Positions 51,506 to 60,278 of a stretch of DNA of 64,000 nucleotides are shown one piece after another. The notes below the pieces were generated by a model. That model did no database searches. It saw nothing but the letters and a program-made list of their open reading frames with translations, and had not been told where the DNA came from. Source of the DNA: CAUZWH01 sp965224275 (lineage in GTDB: Bacteria > Pseudomonadota > Alphaproteobacteria > SHVV01); assembly GCA_965224275.1 (NCBI GenBank), contig CBDCYR010000002.1, positions 1 through 64,000 of the forward strand, in the 5' to 3' direction. How positions within the stretch are numbered: position 1 is the first letter of the stretch; each line of letters opens with the position of its first letter. Made by a program: the position numbers and the translations under genes.

Positions 51506-52903
51506 ATGGATAGCGACATTGGCGCCCTAATAGTCATATTCACTGAGTTCTACTATTTGCTCACCGTCGTCCTGATGTTCTTCATCCACATCGGGTTCTG
51601 CATGTACGAAGTCAGCGTCTCGAGGCAGAAGAACCACCTACACACGCTATTGAAGAACACGATGCTGATCCCGCTCGTGACCATCACCTTCTTTTTCTTT
51701 GGGTGGTGGATTTATTTTGCATTCCCCAACGGACCGGGGATCACCGGTGGCATCGTGGCCTCTCCGTTCGCGGAACCTTGGAGTGAGTTAATGGGCCCGC
51801 ACATGGGCGGCGCGCCGGCGAGCGATGCGGCTACCGCCGATGACACTGCCGCCTGGGCACGTATCAACGGTGTATTTTGGGCAGCGTTCCTGCTGTTCTC
51901 GTGGACCGCAGCATCAATCGTTTCCGGCGCGGTGATCGAGCGCGTGCGTTCGTTCTCGTTCTGGATCGTTGCCATCATGATTGGCTCGGTTACCTGGGTG
52001 ATCGATGCCTCCTGGGGCTGGCACCCGGATGGGTGGATGGTTCAGATCCTGGGTTATCACGACGCCTACGCCTCCGGCGTGATCCACGCCATCGCCGGCG
52101 GTACCGCTCTCGGCATGCTGGTAAATCTGGGTCCCCGCATCGGCAAATTCAGACCCGATGGCACGGCCCGAGACCTCCAGCCCCATAACCCATGGCTGGT
52201 GACAATCGGCCTGTTCCTCATCTATGCCGGGTTCTGGGGGTTCTACGTCGCGTGCAACATTCCGATCATCGACGTCCAAGAAGGCGACGGTGTCTTCTTC
52301 TCCGCGACCAACATCTATTTGGGGCCGACGACGTTGTCTGCCATTACCGTTAATTTCCTGATGTCACTATCAGGCGGGCTTCTGGTCGGCTACGTCGTCT
52401 CCAAGGGAGAAGGCTTTTGGACCTATTCCGGCGGTCTTGCCGGGATTATCGCCGCATCGGCGGGTAACGATCTCTACCACCCGATACAGGCGCTGATCAT
52501 TGCCGGTGCAGGGACTTGGTTCATGTACAAGTTGCATTTCTGGGTCGAGCGCCGCTTCAAGGTCGACGATGCGGTGGGCGCGGTAGCGGTCCATGGTTAC
52601 GCCGGCTTCTTCGGTGTGGTCGTCGCCGGCTTTGTGCTGTGGGGTTATCCATCTTCGCCCAACCCGGACTACGCACCGATCACCCCGTGGGGCCAGTTCA
52701 TCGGCGCCGTGATCATGTTCTGGGTGCTCGGCTTCATTCCGGCCTGGGTGTTGTGCAGGATCTTCAAAGCGGCCGGCGTATTACGGGTACCGAAGCAGGT
52801 AGAACTCGCTGGTCTCGACATCACCGAGATTCAGGAGCGCCGGGCGCTCGAAGCAGAAGTGCGGATGGCCGAACACGAAGAAGCCACCCGCCTCGCACCC
52901 TAA
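51506..52903 (+). CDS. amt: ammonium/methylammonium transporter (divergent Amt)
   Basis: 465 residues with about eleven hydrophobic segments. The twin-His pore residues of the Amt/MEP/Rh family are recognisable: one in HDAYASGVIHAIAGGTALG (equivalent to the AmtB D160-H168 region) and one in VAVHGYAGFFG (H318 region). The protein departs from ordinary AmtB in the N-terminal part (YEVSVSRQKNHLHTLLKN replaces the FYGGLVRRKN type) and ends with an acidic tail. GGAGAAGG precedes the ATG. Next to GmaS/MGS-like genes it may import methylammonium as well as ammonium (inference). Confidence 0.85.
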   Translation: MDSDIGALIVIFTEFYYLLTVVLMFFIHIGFCMYEVSVSRQKNHLHTLLKNTMLIPLVTITFFFFGWWIYFAFPNGPGITGGIVASPFAEPWSELMGPHMGGAPASDAATADDTAAWARINGVFWAAFLLFSWTAASIVSGAVIERVRSFSFWIVAIMIGSVTWVIDASWGWHPDGWMVQILGYHDAYASGVIHAIAGGTALGMLVNLGPRIGKFRPDGTARDLQPHNPWLVTIGLFLIYAGFWGFYVACNIPIIDVQEGDGVFFSATNIYLGPTTLSAITVNFLMSLSGGLLVGYVVSKGEGFWTYSGGLAGIIAASAGNDLYHPIQALIIAGAGTWFMYKLHFWVERRFKVDDAVGAVAVHGYAGFFGVVVAGFVLWGYPSSPNPDYAPITPWGQFIGAVIMFWVLGFIPAWVLCRIFKAAGVLRVPKQVELAGLDITEIQERRALEAEVRMAEHEEATRLAP

Positions 52904-52921
52904 CGAAAAGGAAACACAACC

Positions 52922-53149
52922 ATGTCAACGGGTATGGTCGATAGCTGGACCGGAACCATCACCGACATAGGACCGCTTTATCCCTTCGTCGGGGGCGAGG
53001 TGTGGTTTTGGATCATCGGGATGGCGTTCTGGGTGATCTGGCACATTTGGCAGTTTCGCCACGAGCAACGCGAATACGAGGACGAAGTCGATAAGTTTGG
53101 CAGCGGCGACACCCTCAAGAAGGTTATGCGTGGTGAGCGGGTGACGTAG
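52922..53149 (+). CDS. small membrane protein linked to amt
   Basis: 75 residues: a short N-terminus, one transmembrane helix unusually rich in tryptophan (VWFWIIGMAFWVIWHIWQF, about residues 27-45), then a charged, probably cytoplasmic tail (RHEQREYEDEVDKFGSGDTL). AAAAGGAAACACAACC precedes the ATG, 18 bases after amt, and a terminator follows, so it is the second gene of a two-gene unit. I recognise no family. It may be a small partner or stabiliser of the transporter. Confidence 0.75.
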   Translation: MSTGMVDSWTGTITDIGPLYPFVGGEVWFWIIGMAFWVIWHIWQFRHEQREYEDEVDKFGSGDTLKKVMRGERVT

Positions 53150-53177
53150 CACCGGTAACGCCCGCGATAACTGTTTT

Positions 53178-53203
53178 GGGCGGCCTCCGGGCCGCCCTTT
53201 CTT
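53178..53203 (+). terminator. Rho-independent terminator after amt unit
   Basis: GGGCGGCC-TCCG-GGCCGCCC, a perfect 8-pair GC stem with a 4-base loop, followed by TTTCTT. It lies 28 bases after the stop of the small membrane protein gene. Confidence 0.9.
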
Positions 53204-53297
53204 CGTAGAGAACGGGAAATCCTGGGTATTTTCCCACTTGAAACAGGGGCATACCCGCATTGTGCCGAAACCCTACATCCACGATGATGGCGCAGCG

Positions 53298-54241
53298 ATG
53301 GGCACCGCGCTATCACCTCGGGGTAAGGCGATGAACGTTACGCGCCGCGTCTCGGCTGGACCCGCGTCGGACAAATCCTTTTTCAAAGCAACGCTAGACC
53401 TATTGCCGCATCCGGTCGCGGTCTGCAACGCCGATGATCTGCGAATCGTTTACGCGAACGATCACGCGACGAGCGAATTAAAGCTCCTGCGTCCAGAAAT
53501 CCCTGGTGAAACCGAATTGGTGGTGGGTGAATCGATCGAGGCGTTTCTCCCGGGTGCAGTGGTCCAGAGCCAGGCCCTTCTCGATCTGGGCGATGCGCAC
53601 CGACGTTCCATCAGATTGATCGGCCGGACACTTGATGTCAGCGTGAAAAAGTTGGTCAGCGAATCCGATGCGGCCGAACTGCTCATTGTTACCTGGTCGA
53701 ACACTACGGAGCGCGACTCGACACCTTGGTTCGATGACGTCGCGAACGGCGATAGCGAGGCTCATCCTCGCATTGCTCAGTTCACGATCGACCAATCCGC
53801 CGATGCCGTTTATTGGGTTCGGGAGGACGGCAGCCTCGCTTACTTCAACGAAACTGCCGCTTCCATGCTCGGCTATTCGCGAGAGGAAATGGCCGCGCTT
53901 TTAGTGATGGATATCAATCCTGATTATCCCACCGCGGCCTGGGCGACTGCTTGGCGAAATATGGAGCCTGATGACGCTCGAATTTTTGAGTCTTCACAGC
54001 GCCGAAAAGACGGTCGACTTATCCCGGTCGAGATATCGTCGAACTTCCTGAAATTTGGGAACGATAGTTTCAACATTTCCACCATACGAGACATCTCTGA
54101 TCGGCGCCGTACTGAAGACGAAATCCGTGATCGCGAAACACGCCTGCGCCAGGCGCAACGGATGGCTCGATTGGGTAGTTTTGCTCGTGACATGAAAACC
54201 GACCAGGTTTGGATTGAAGGCATCGGTGAACTCTTTGGTAC
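53298..54241 (+). pseudogene. PAS hybrid histidine kinase, 5' part (interrupted by IS)
   Basis: N-terminal part of a large sensor kinase. A first PAS domain (FFKATLDLLPHPVAVCNADD, residues ~25-110) and a second (QSADAVYWVREDGSLAYFNE, ending in NISTIRDISDRR) are followed by the start of a third (RMARLGSFARDMKTDQVW), which stops at the IS insertion. Removing the IS and one copy of GGTAC restores an unbroken frame reading ELFGTVTNTEL. The start is uncertain: ATG 53298, or ATG 53331 with GGGGTAAGGCG upstream. Because of the insertion the protein should lack its kinase core. Confidence 0.85.
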
Positions 54242-54247
54242 TTGGGC

Positions 54248-54260
54248 GTGTAAAAACGTT
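54248..54260 (+). repeat. left inverted-repeat core of the IS
   Basis: GTGTAAAAACGTT, exactly complementary in inverted orientation to 55890-55902. Six further bases lie between it and the target duplication. Confidence 0.9.
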
Positions 54261-54408
54261 CGCCGGATTAGCGATGCGGTGAGGGTTAGCGGTGCTGTTC
54301 GGGCCTCGTCCCTTTTTTCGGTTTTAGCTTGTCGTAGGGGCGGATTAGGCTGTTTCACCGCCACGACTGGATCTCGCGAGGGCGTCGCGGCGGTAGCGGG
54401 CCCTTACA

Positions 54409-55848
54409 CTATGCCCGCATAGCTGCCATCAGGGGTCCGGCGCCGAGAACGTTCATGACTCGCGTCAGATTGTAAGCGAGTACGTGCAGCGCCATTTCGG
54501 TTCTGACCCGCGGCAGCGTCTTCACCAGGAAGTGGGTGGCACCCATTCGGGCTTTGATGGTGCCGAAGGGGTGTTCGACCGTTTCGCGCCGCTGGCGCAT
54601 CTTTTCCGGATGCGCGTCGAGCCGGTGCTGGACCTCTTCCAGAACGTGCTCATGCTCCCAGCGGGTAATTCGGCGCTCTTTGGCGGTGGTGCACTGAGCC
54701 TTAATGGCGCAGTTCTGGCAGACATTGGTCCAGTAGCGACGTAGGGACAGCCCGTGCTCCTCTCTGGTGAAGCGGTAGACCAAGCGCTCGCCGGCTGGAC
54801 AGACGTACACGTCCTCATCCTTCACATAGCGGAAGTCCTGCTTGCCGAACTTCCCTTTGGCTTTGATGCCCGAGGTTAGCGGTTTGGGGAGCGTGACTGT
54901 GATGCCGGCCTGATCACATGCCAGGATCTGATTGCTACTGAAGTAGCCGCGATCGGCGACCACCTCGAGTTTATCGACGTTCAGAGCGGCCTTGGTCTGC
55001 TCCGCCATGGGAGAGAGTTGCGCTCTGTCATTGCCAACGTTGGTCACCTTGTGTGTGACGATCAGGTGGTTCGACGTATCGACCGCGGCCTGCACGTTAT
55101 AGCCAACCACACCGGAACCGCGACCGCTGGTAGCCATGGAGCGAGCGTCGGGATCGGTCAAGGAGATCTGATGATCGGGTGTCGCGCGCATACGGGCGTC
55201 GAGGGCCGTAAGCCGTTGCATCTCCAGATGAAGACGCGCGATCTTCTCTTTCAGTCGGGTTACTTTCATCGCAAGCGCTTCCGACGGCTCCTGGCGGTCG
55301 GCGCTGTCGAGCTGATGGAGATAGCGCGACACGCTCTCTTCGATCTGCGCCTTGCGCCGATCCATCTTGGCGCGGGTGAAGTTCCGGTCGCGGTTGTTGA
55401 CCGCTTTGAACTTGCTACCGTCAATCGCAACGCTGGCCGTTGTCAGTAGACCGATCCTCCGGCAAAGCTCGACGAACCGGGCACAGACTTTGCCGATGGC
55501 AGCGCCGTTGTCCTTGCGGAAGTCAGCGATCGTCTTGTGATCCGGCACCAGGCGGCCGGTCAGCCACATGACCTCCACATTGCGCCCGGCTTCGCGTTCG
55601 AGACGCCGGCTCGATTGAACCCGATTAAGATAACCGTAGATGTACAGCTTCAACAGAACCGATGGGTGATAGGACGGACGGCCCGTGGCCGCTGGATCGA
55701 TACCGCCAAAACCAAGCCCACCCAGATCCAGTTCCTCGACAAAGACATCGATCACCCGAACCGGGTTGCCTTCGTCGATCCAGTCCTCAAGACACTCGGG
55801 GAACAGCGTCGACTGACCCCGGTCCACACCCGCAACGAAACGCTTCAT
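54409..55848 (-). CDS. IS1182-family transposase
   Basis: 479 residues, full length and uninterrupted. An N-terminal helical region (HPSVLLKLYIYGYLNRVQSS and DHKTIADFRKDN) precedes the DDE catalytic core: D in VAIDGSKFKAV, D in VADRGYFSSNQI and E in VEHPFGTIKARMG, with a cysteine-rich CPAGERLVY...CQNCAIKAQC segment between, as in this family. ATG 55848 follows CGGGAG. It moves the surrounding element by a cut-and-paste-type reaction. Confidence 0.92.
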   Translation of the reverse strand: MKRFVAGVDRGQSTLFPECLEDWIDEGNPVRVIDVFVEELDLGGLGFGGIDPAATGRPSYHPSVLLKLYIYGYLNRVQSSRRLEREAGRNVEVMWLTGRLVPDHKTIADFRKDNGAAIGKVCARFVELCRRIGLLTTASVAIDGSKFKAVNNRDRNFTRAKMDRRKAQIEESVSRYLHQLDSADRQEPSEALAMKVTRLKEKIARLHLEMQRLTALDARMRATPDHQISLTDPDARSMATSGRGSGVVGYNVQAAVDTSNHLIVTHKVTNVGNDRAQLSPMAEQTKAALNVDKLEVVADRGYFSSNQILACDQAGITVTLPKPLTSGIKAKGKFGKQDFRYVKDEDVYVCPAGERLVYRFTREEHGLSLRRYWTNVCQNCAIKAQCTTAKERRITRWEHEHVLEEVQHRLDAHPEKMRQRRETVEHPFGTIKARMGATHFLVKTLPRVRTEMALHVLAYNLTRVMNVLGAGPLMAAMRA

Positions 55849-55889
55849 CAAATACTCCCGCCAAACGACGGGAGAATCATAACAACACC

Positions 55890-55902
55890 AACGTTTTTAC
55901 AC
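55890..55902 (-). repeat. right inverted-repeat core of the IS
   Basis: AACGTTTTTACAC, the inverted match of 54248-54260. Five bases (aggct) separate it from the second GGTAC. Confidence 0.9.
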
Positions 55903-55907
55903 AGGCT

Positions 55908-58058
55908 GGTACCGTAACAAACACCGAGTTGGCCGATCGTCGGGGTTTCCTCGACATGCTTCACGACGACGATCGTAGCGAATTCGAGGCAACTGTCGCG
56001 CGCGCAATTGCGAAAACGGACTCATCTTATCGAGCCAAGTATCGCATCGTTTTGAGTACTGGCGACCAACTCCAAATCGAGGAACTCGGTGAAATTACCT
56101 ATGACAAAACCGGAGAACCTCTGCACCTAAACGGCACAATCCAAGACATCACCGAACGTCGACTCGCCGAGGAAAAGCTTGAGTTCACCCAGTTTGCGCT
56201 AGACAGCGCGGCCGAAGCCGTCTTCTTCTTAAGGCGGGACTCGAGTGTCTCGTACGTGAATGACGCGGCATGCGACCTGCTCGGCTATTCGCGCGATGAG
56301 TTGCTGTCGATGACGGTATGCGACTTCAACCCTGCGCTGCGGCCGGAGATGGTCGAAGCGCGCTGGCACGAAGTGCGCCAGCAGCATGACGACGCCGGTG
56401 GCGGCTTCGTTTTCGAGACCGTCAATCAAAGGAAAGATGGGACAATAATTGACGTTGAGGTCGCCGGTCGGTTTATCGAGTATGGCGACGAGACCTATCA
56501 CCTCACGTTTACGCGCGACATCACCGATCGCAAACGAGCCCAGGAGGCGCTCCGCGCCAACGAAGCCGAATTACGCCTCATCACCGACACCTTGCCGATG
56601 CGAATTGCCTATATCGACAAGGAGCAGCGCTATCAGTTCGTCAACCGACTAGTCGAGGAGCACGAAGGCCGTCCGGCTGCGGAGATCATCGGTAAAACCC
56701 TGCAGGAAGTATTGGGTGACGATCGCTACGACCGGGTCCGCGCCTATGTCGAAGATGCTCTGGCTGGCCGATCGTTTGTTCAGACGTGGCGTGGGCCATT
56801 TGCCGGCAAGATAGCCGACTTGCGGGCCACGTTTGTCGCCGACGTTAGCGAGGCCGGTGACGTTTTGGGCACAATCATGCTGCTCGAAGACGTCTCCGAG
56901 GCAAAAGCGCTTGGCGAACAGCTACGTCAGGCCCAGAAAATGGAGGCAATTGGACAACTGACTGGGGGAATCGCGCACGATTTCAATAATCTGCTGACGG
57001 TGATACTCGGCAACCTCGAACTGCTTGACTCGCAACTGGACGATGCCCAACTGGGCAAGCGGATAGAGATCGCCTCGCGCGCAGTAAGCCGCGGAGCGGA
57101 TCTGACGGACAAATTGCTCTCCTTTGCGCGGCGCAGAGCGCTTCACCCCGAGCACGCCGATCTCAACGTCACCCTGGCACAGCACGGAGATCTGCTGCAG
57201 CGTACGCTTGGCGAGGCGATCGAAGTTGAGCTGAAATTGGCGCGAGAACCGTGTTTCACACGAGTCGATATCGGTGAGCTCCAGACCACCCTGTTGAATT
57301 TGGTCATCAATGCGCGCGACGCCATGCCACGCGGGGGGCGTCTCGTCGTGTTGACAGAGAGGGTTGCGCTAAATGGCGATATCCAGGTCTTCAGCGCCGA
57401 AGCCCCACGGGGAGACTTCATTAGGGTGGAGGTTTCGGATACCGGAATGGGGATGAACTCTAATGTGATGGAACGGCTCTTCGAACCGTTCTTCACGACC
57501 AAAGAGGTGGGCAAGGGGACCGGCCTCGGCCTCAGCCAAGTATATGGTTTCGTTTCACAATCCGAAGGCTACATTTCAGTCGACAGCAAGGAGAGTTTTG
57601 GAACGCGCGTCGCCATTTATTTGCCGACCGCAGAACCGGAGATCAAACCCGTGAGCGAACGCGACGTAAAACCCGAAACGGCCCGCGGCGGCCACGAAAA
57701 GATATTGGTCGTCGAGGATAACAACGAGGTCCGTGATGTCGCCGTCGGTATGCTCCGCGAACTCGGCTACGAGGTGGTCCCCGCCACGGATGGCAACGAC
57801 GCGCTCAAGCTGCTTGACCAGCACGACGACATTGAACTGCTGTTTACCGACGTGATGATGCCGGGTGGCTATAGCGGCCCGGCGCTGGCGGCCAAAGCCC
57901 GCGAGACCCGTTTGCAGCTCAAGGTGTTGTATTGCTCGGGCTACAGCGAAGCCGTGTTCGCCGAGCACGAAGTCGACGAGCAGGAAGTCGATATCATCGC
58001 CAAGCCGTTCAGCCGTTTAGAGCTGGCGAAACGGGTGCGCGACATACTCGACGCGTGA
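55908..58058 (+). pseudogene. PAS hybrid histidine kinase, 3' part (separated by IS)
   Basis: Continuation of the kinase begun at 53298. It starts inside the third PAS domain and continues with two more (AVFFLRRDSSVSYVNDAA and PMRIAYIDKEQRYQFVNR). The histidine-phosphotransfer box is AIGQLTGGIAHDFNNLLTVI, the ATPase domain has VSDTGMGM and FEPFFTTKEVGKGTGLGLSQ, and a C-terminal receiver domain has ILVVEDNN and the phospho-accepting Asp in LFTDVMMPG. The frame stays open back into the IS as far as 55662, so a shortened kinase could still be made from a promoter in the IS, but the gene as a whole is broken. Confidence 0.88.
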
Positions 58059-58074
58059 AGTTTTTCAACACCCG

Positions 58075-59061
58075 CTATGCAACCAAGGTGAGCGCCCCAT
58101 CTGCTTCATAAGACTTCATCGCGGCCTCCAGCACAGCAACGCCGTGGATGGCTTGGTCCAAGGGTATCGGATAGGCCGGCCCACCTTCTGCCGCCGCCGC
58201 GAATGCCTCTAGTTCTTCGCGTAGACCATCTTCATCGTTGAATGTTTGTGTTTCGACGGTCGCGTCCGCATCGCACACGTCGAGGGTATGGTGTCCGCGC
58301 ATCTGGGCCCAACCTTTGGTGCCGAATACCTGGAACCGCCGAAATCGGGGCGACGCCAGTAAGGTGCTGAGAAAGCCGGACGCGCCGCTCGCAAATTGCA
58401 CGTGGAGGGAAACCGCGTCCGCCATGTCAACCTCGATGGCGCGACGAATAGCGGTGCAGCGAACTGCCTGGATCGGTCCCGCGAGATGGATGAAGCCATC
58501 AACGATGTGGATGCCCATCGCGGTCATCGCTCCCGAGGCGCCGCTTTCTTCGGCCCGCCACATGCCGTGCTTGTAGTTGAATCCGAAATTACCGGTGAAA
58601 TTCCCTTCGACGTGAACGACGGTGCCGAGTTCATCTCCAACCACCAGGCGTTTGAGTTCCGCCATCGCTTGCAGAAATCGCCGGTTGTGGCCCAGCGCAA
58701 GAACCACCCCTGCCCTGGTCGTTGCGGCCACCGCAAGTTCGGCGCTTTGCTTGGATAGCGTGAGCGGTTTTTCGACAAACAGGTGCTTGCCGGCGGCACT
58801 GACTACCTCGATCTGAGCCGCGTGTTGATCGTGCGGGGTAGCCAACACCACGGCGTCAAGTTCGGGATCGGACAGCGCTCTCTCGAGGCTATCCGACAGA
58901 TCCAACGCCTGCGCAGCGGCATAGTCCGTTGCTTTAGAGGGAGTTCGCGTAATGCCTTTTGTGAAAAGAATGGCGCCGCTTTTTGGCACCCCGTTCTCCT
59001 GAACCGAATCAACCAAATTCTGGCCCCAGCGCCCGAGGCCTACGATCGCCGCCTTCAGCAT
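58075..59061 (-). CDS. Gfo/Idh/MocA-family oxidoreductase
   Basis: 328 residues. N-terminal Rossmann motif AAIVGLGRWGQNLVDSV, the EKP catalytic signature in HLFVEKPLTLSK, and the C-terminal alpha/beta domain with FTGNFGFNYKHGMWRAEE. Members use NAD(P) to oxidise or reduce sugars, inositols and related compounds. AAAGGAG precedes ATG 59061. It is divergent from the aminotransferase gene at 59146 (84-base gap); the pair may share one regulator. Confidence 0.88.
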   Translation of the reverse strand: MLKAAIVGLGRWGQNLVDSVQENGVPKSGAILFTKGITRTPSKATDYAAAQALDLSDSLERALSDPELDAVVLATPHDQHAAQIEVVSAAGKHLFVEKPLTLSKQSAELAVAATTRAGVVLALGHNRRFLQAMAELKRLVVGDELGTVVHVEGNFTGNFGFNYKHGMWRAEESGASGAMTAMGIHIVDGFIHLAGPIQAVRCTAIRRAIEVDMADAVSLHVQFASGASGFLSTLLASPRFRRFQVFGTKGWAQMRGHHTLDVCDADATVETQTFNDEDGLREELEAFAAAAEGGPAYPIPLDQAIHGVAVLEAAMKSYEADGALTLVA

Positions 59062-59145
59062 GATGTACTCCTTTGTCGCGACCCATCGTTGTCAAACCGA
59101 ATCATCGCGGTCAAGCTGCGCCGCGGTGGATAGATTGGTAGCGCT

Positions 59146-60237
59146 ATGAGTAGACCTGAACCCCGCCGGAGCATCCGAGATATGGCAGCCCATATGCGCG
59201 GACTGTCCAAAGTCGAGGGACACGAGCGTGTCATCAAGCTGTCGTCGAACGAAAACCCGTTCGGCCCAAGTCCGCTTGCCGTCGCCGCAGCGCTCGCGGA
59301 ACTCGACACAATGCACCTCTACCCGGAGGCGGGTCAGACCGCACTACGCAAGGCGATTGGGCAACGCTTCGCCCTCGATCCGGGTTGCCTTTTTTGCGGC
59401 GCTGGGTCCGATCAGATCCTGGCTATGCTGGTCCAGGCCTACACCGAGCCCGGCGACGAGGTCGTATTCTCGGCCAACGGCTTCGCCAAGTTCAAGCTCT
59501 ATGCCATGTCGGTTGGAGCGGTACCGGTTGCCGTCGCCGATCGTGACTTTGTTGCTGACGTCGATGCGATTCTCGCGGCAGTTACCGATCGGACGCGGCT
59601 TGTCGCTTTAGCCAATCCGGACAATCCGACCAGCACTAGTATCGACGGAGGTGAGCTACGACGGCTCCACAACGGATTGCCAGACAATGTGCTGCTCGTG
59701 ATCGATGCCGCCTATGCAGACTATGTGGGCCGTGCGAATTACGAGCCTGGCAGTGGTTTGGTGAGCCAAGCGGAAAACGTTGTGATGTCGCGCACGTTCT
59801 CGAAGATCTTCGCGCTCGCGGCAATGCGGATCGGCTGGGTGCATGCGCCCGCGCACGTCATCGATGTGTTAACGCGGCTTGAGCCTTCGTTTCCGCTCAC
59901 GGCAATGGCAATGGCCGCTGCGATCGCGGCGCTCGACGACGTCGAACACACGACGCGATCACAACAGCACAACAATGTGTGGCGCGCACGGTTTAGTGCG
60001 AGTCTACGGGAGCTTGGCCTGCACGTTTATCCAAGCCAGACCAACTTCGTAATGATGCGGTTTTCCGACGAGGTCGGACGAGGCGCTGAGGCGGCCGACG
60101 CTCACCTATTATCGCGCGGCATTATTGCCCGCCGTTTTCTCGCGCCCGCGTTTGAGGATTGCCTGCGAATCACGATCGGGACGGCCGACGACATGACCAC
60201 AACCACCGACGCGTTAGCCGAGTTTTTCGCGCCTTGA
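59146..60237 (+). CDS. HisC-like pyridoxal-phosphate aminotransferase
   Basis: 363 residues of the histidinol-phosphate aminotransferase subgroup (fold type I). SSNENPFGPSPLAVAA is at residues ~28-43, the cofactor contacts are ANPDNPTSTSI and IDAAYADYV, and the PLP lysine is in SRTFSKIFALAAMRIGW. The length is as expected. There are no other his genes nearby, so it may serve a catabolic or aromatic-amino-acid role. It lies 41 bases upstream of the fourth Rieske gene on the same strand. Confidence 0.85.
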   Translation: MSRPEPRRSIRDMAAHMRGLSKVEGHERVIKLSSNENPFGPSPLAVAAALAELDTMHLYPEAGQTALRKAIGQRFALDPGCLFCGAGSDQILAMLVQAYTEPGDEVVFSANGFAKFKLYAMSVGAVPVAVADRDFVADVDAILAAVTDRTRLVALANPDNPTSTSIDGGELRRLHNGLPDNVLLVIDAAYADYVGRANYEPGSGLVSQAENVVMSRTFSKIFALAAMRIGWVHAPAHVIDVLTRLEPSFPLTAMAMAAAIAALDDVEHTTRSQQHNNVWRARFSASLRELGLHVYPSQTNFVMMRFSDEVGRGAEAADAHLLSRGIIARRFLAPAFEDCLRITIGTADDMTTTTDALAEFFAP

Positions 60238-60278
60238 GGCGTGCGCTCGTTGCTGGCTGGTCGGCGCGGAGGGAGGCG

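Larger units (their letters stand above)
54242..55907. mobile_element. IS1182-type insertion sequence
   Basis: A 1666-base element bounded by inverted ends that share a perfect 13-base core GTGTAAAAACGTT (54248-54260, and its complement at 55890-55902). It is flanked by direct repeats GGTAC (54237-54241 and 55908-55912), a target-site duplication containing the palindrome GTAC. It carries one transposase gene on the - strand, opposite to the kinase gene it interrupts. Ends are intact, so the element may still be mobile. Confidence 0.9.
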
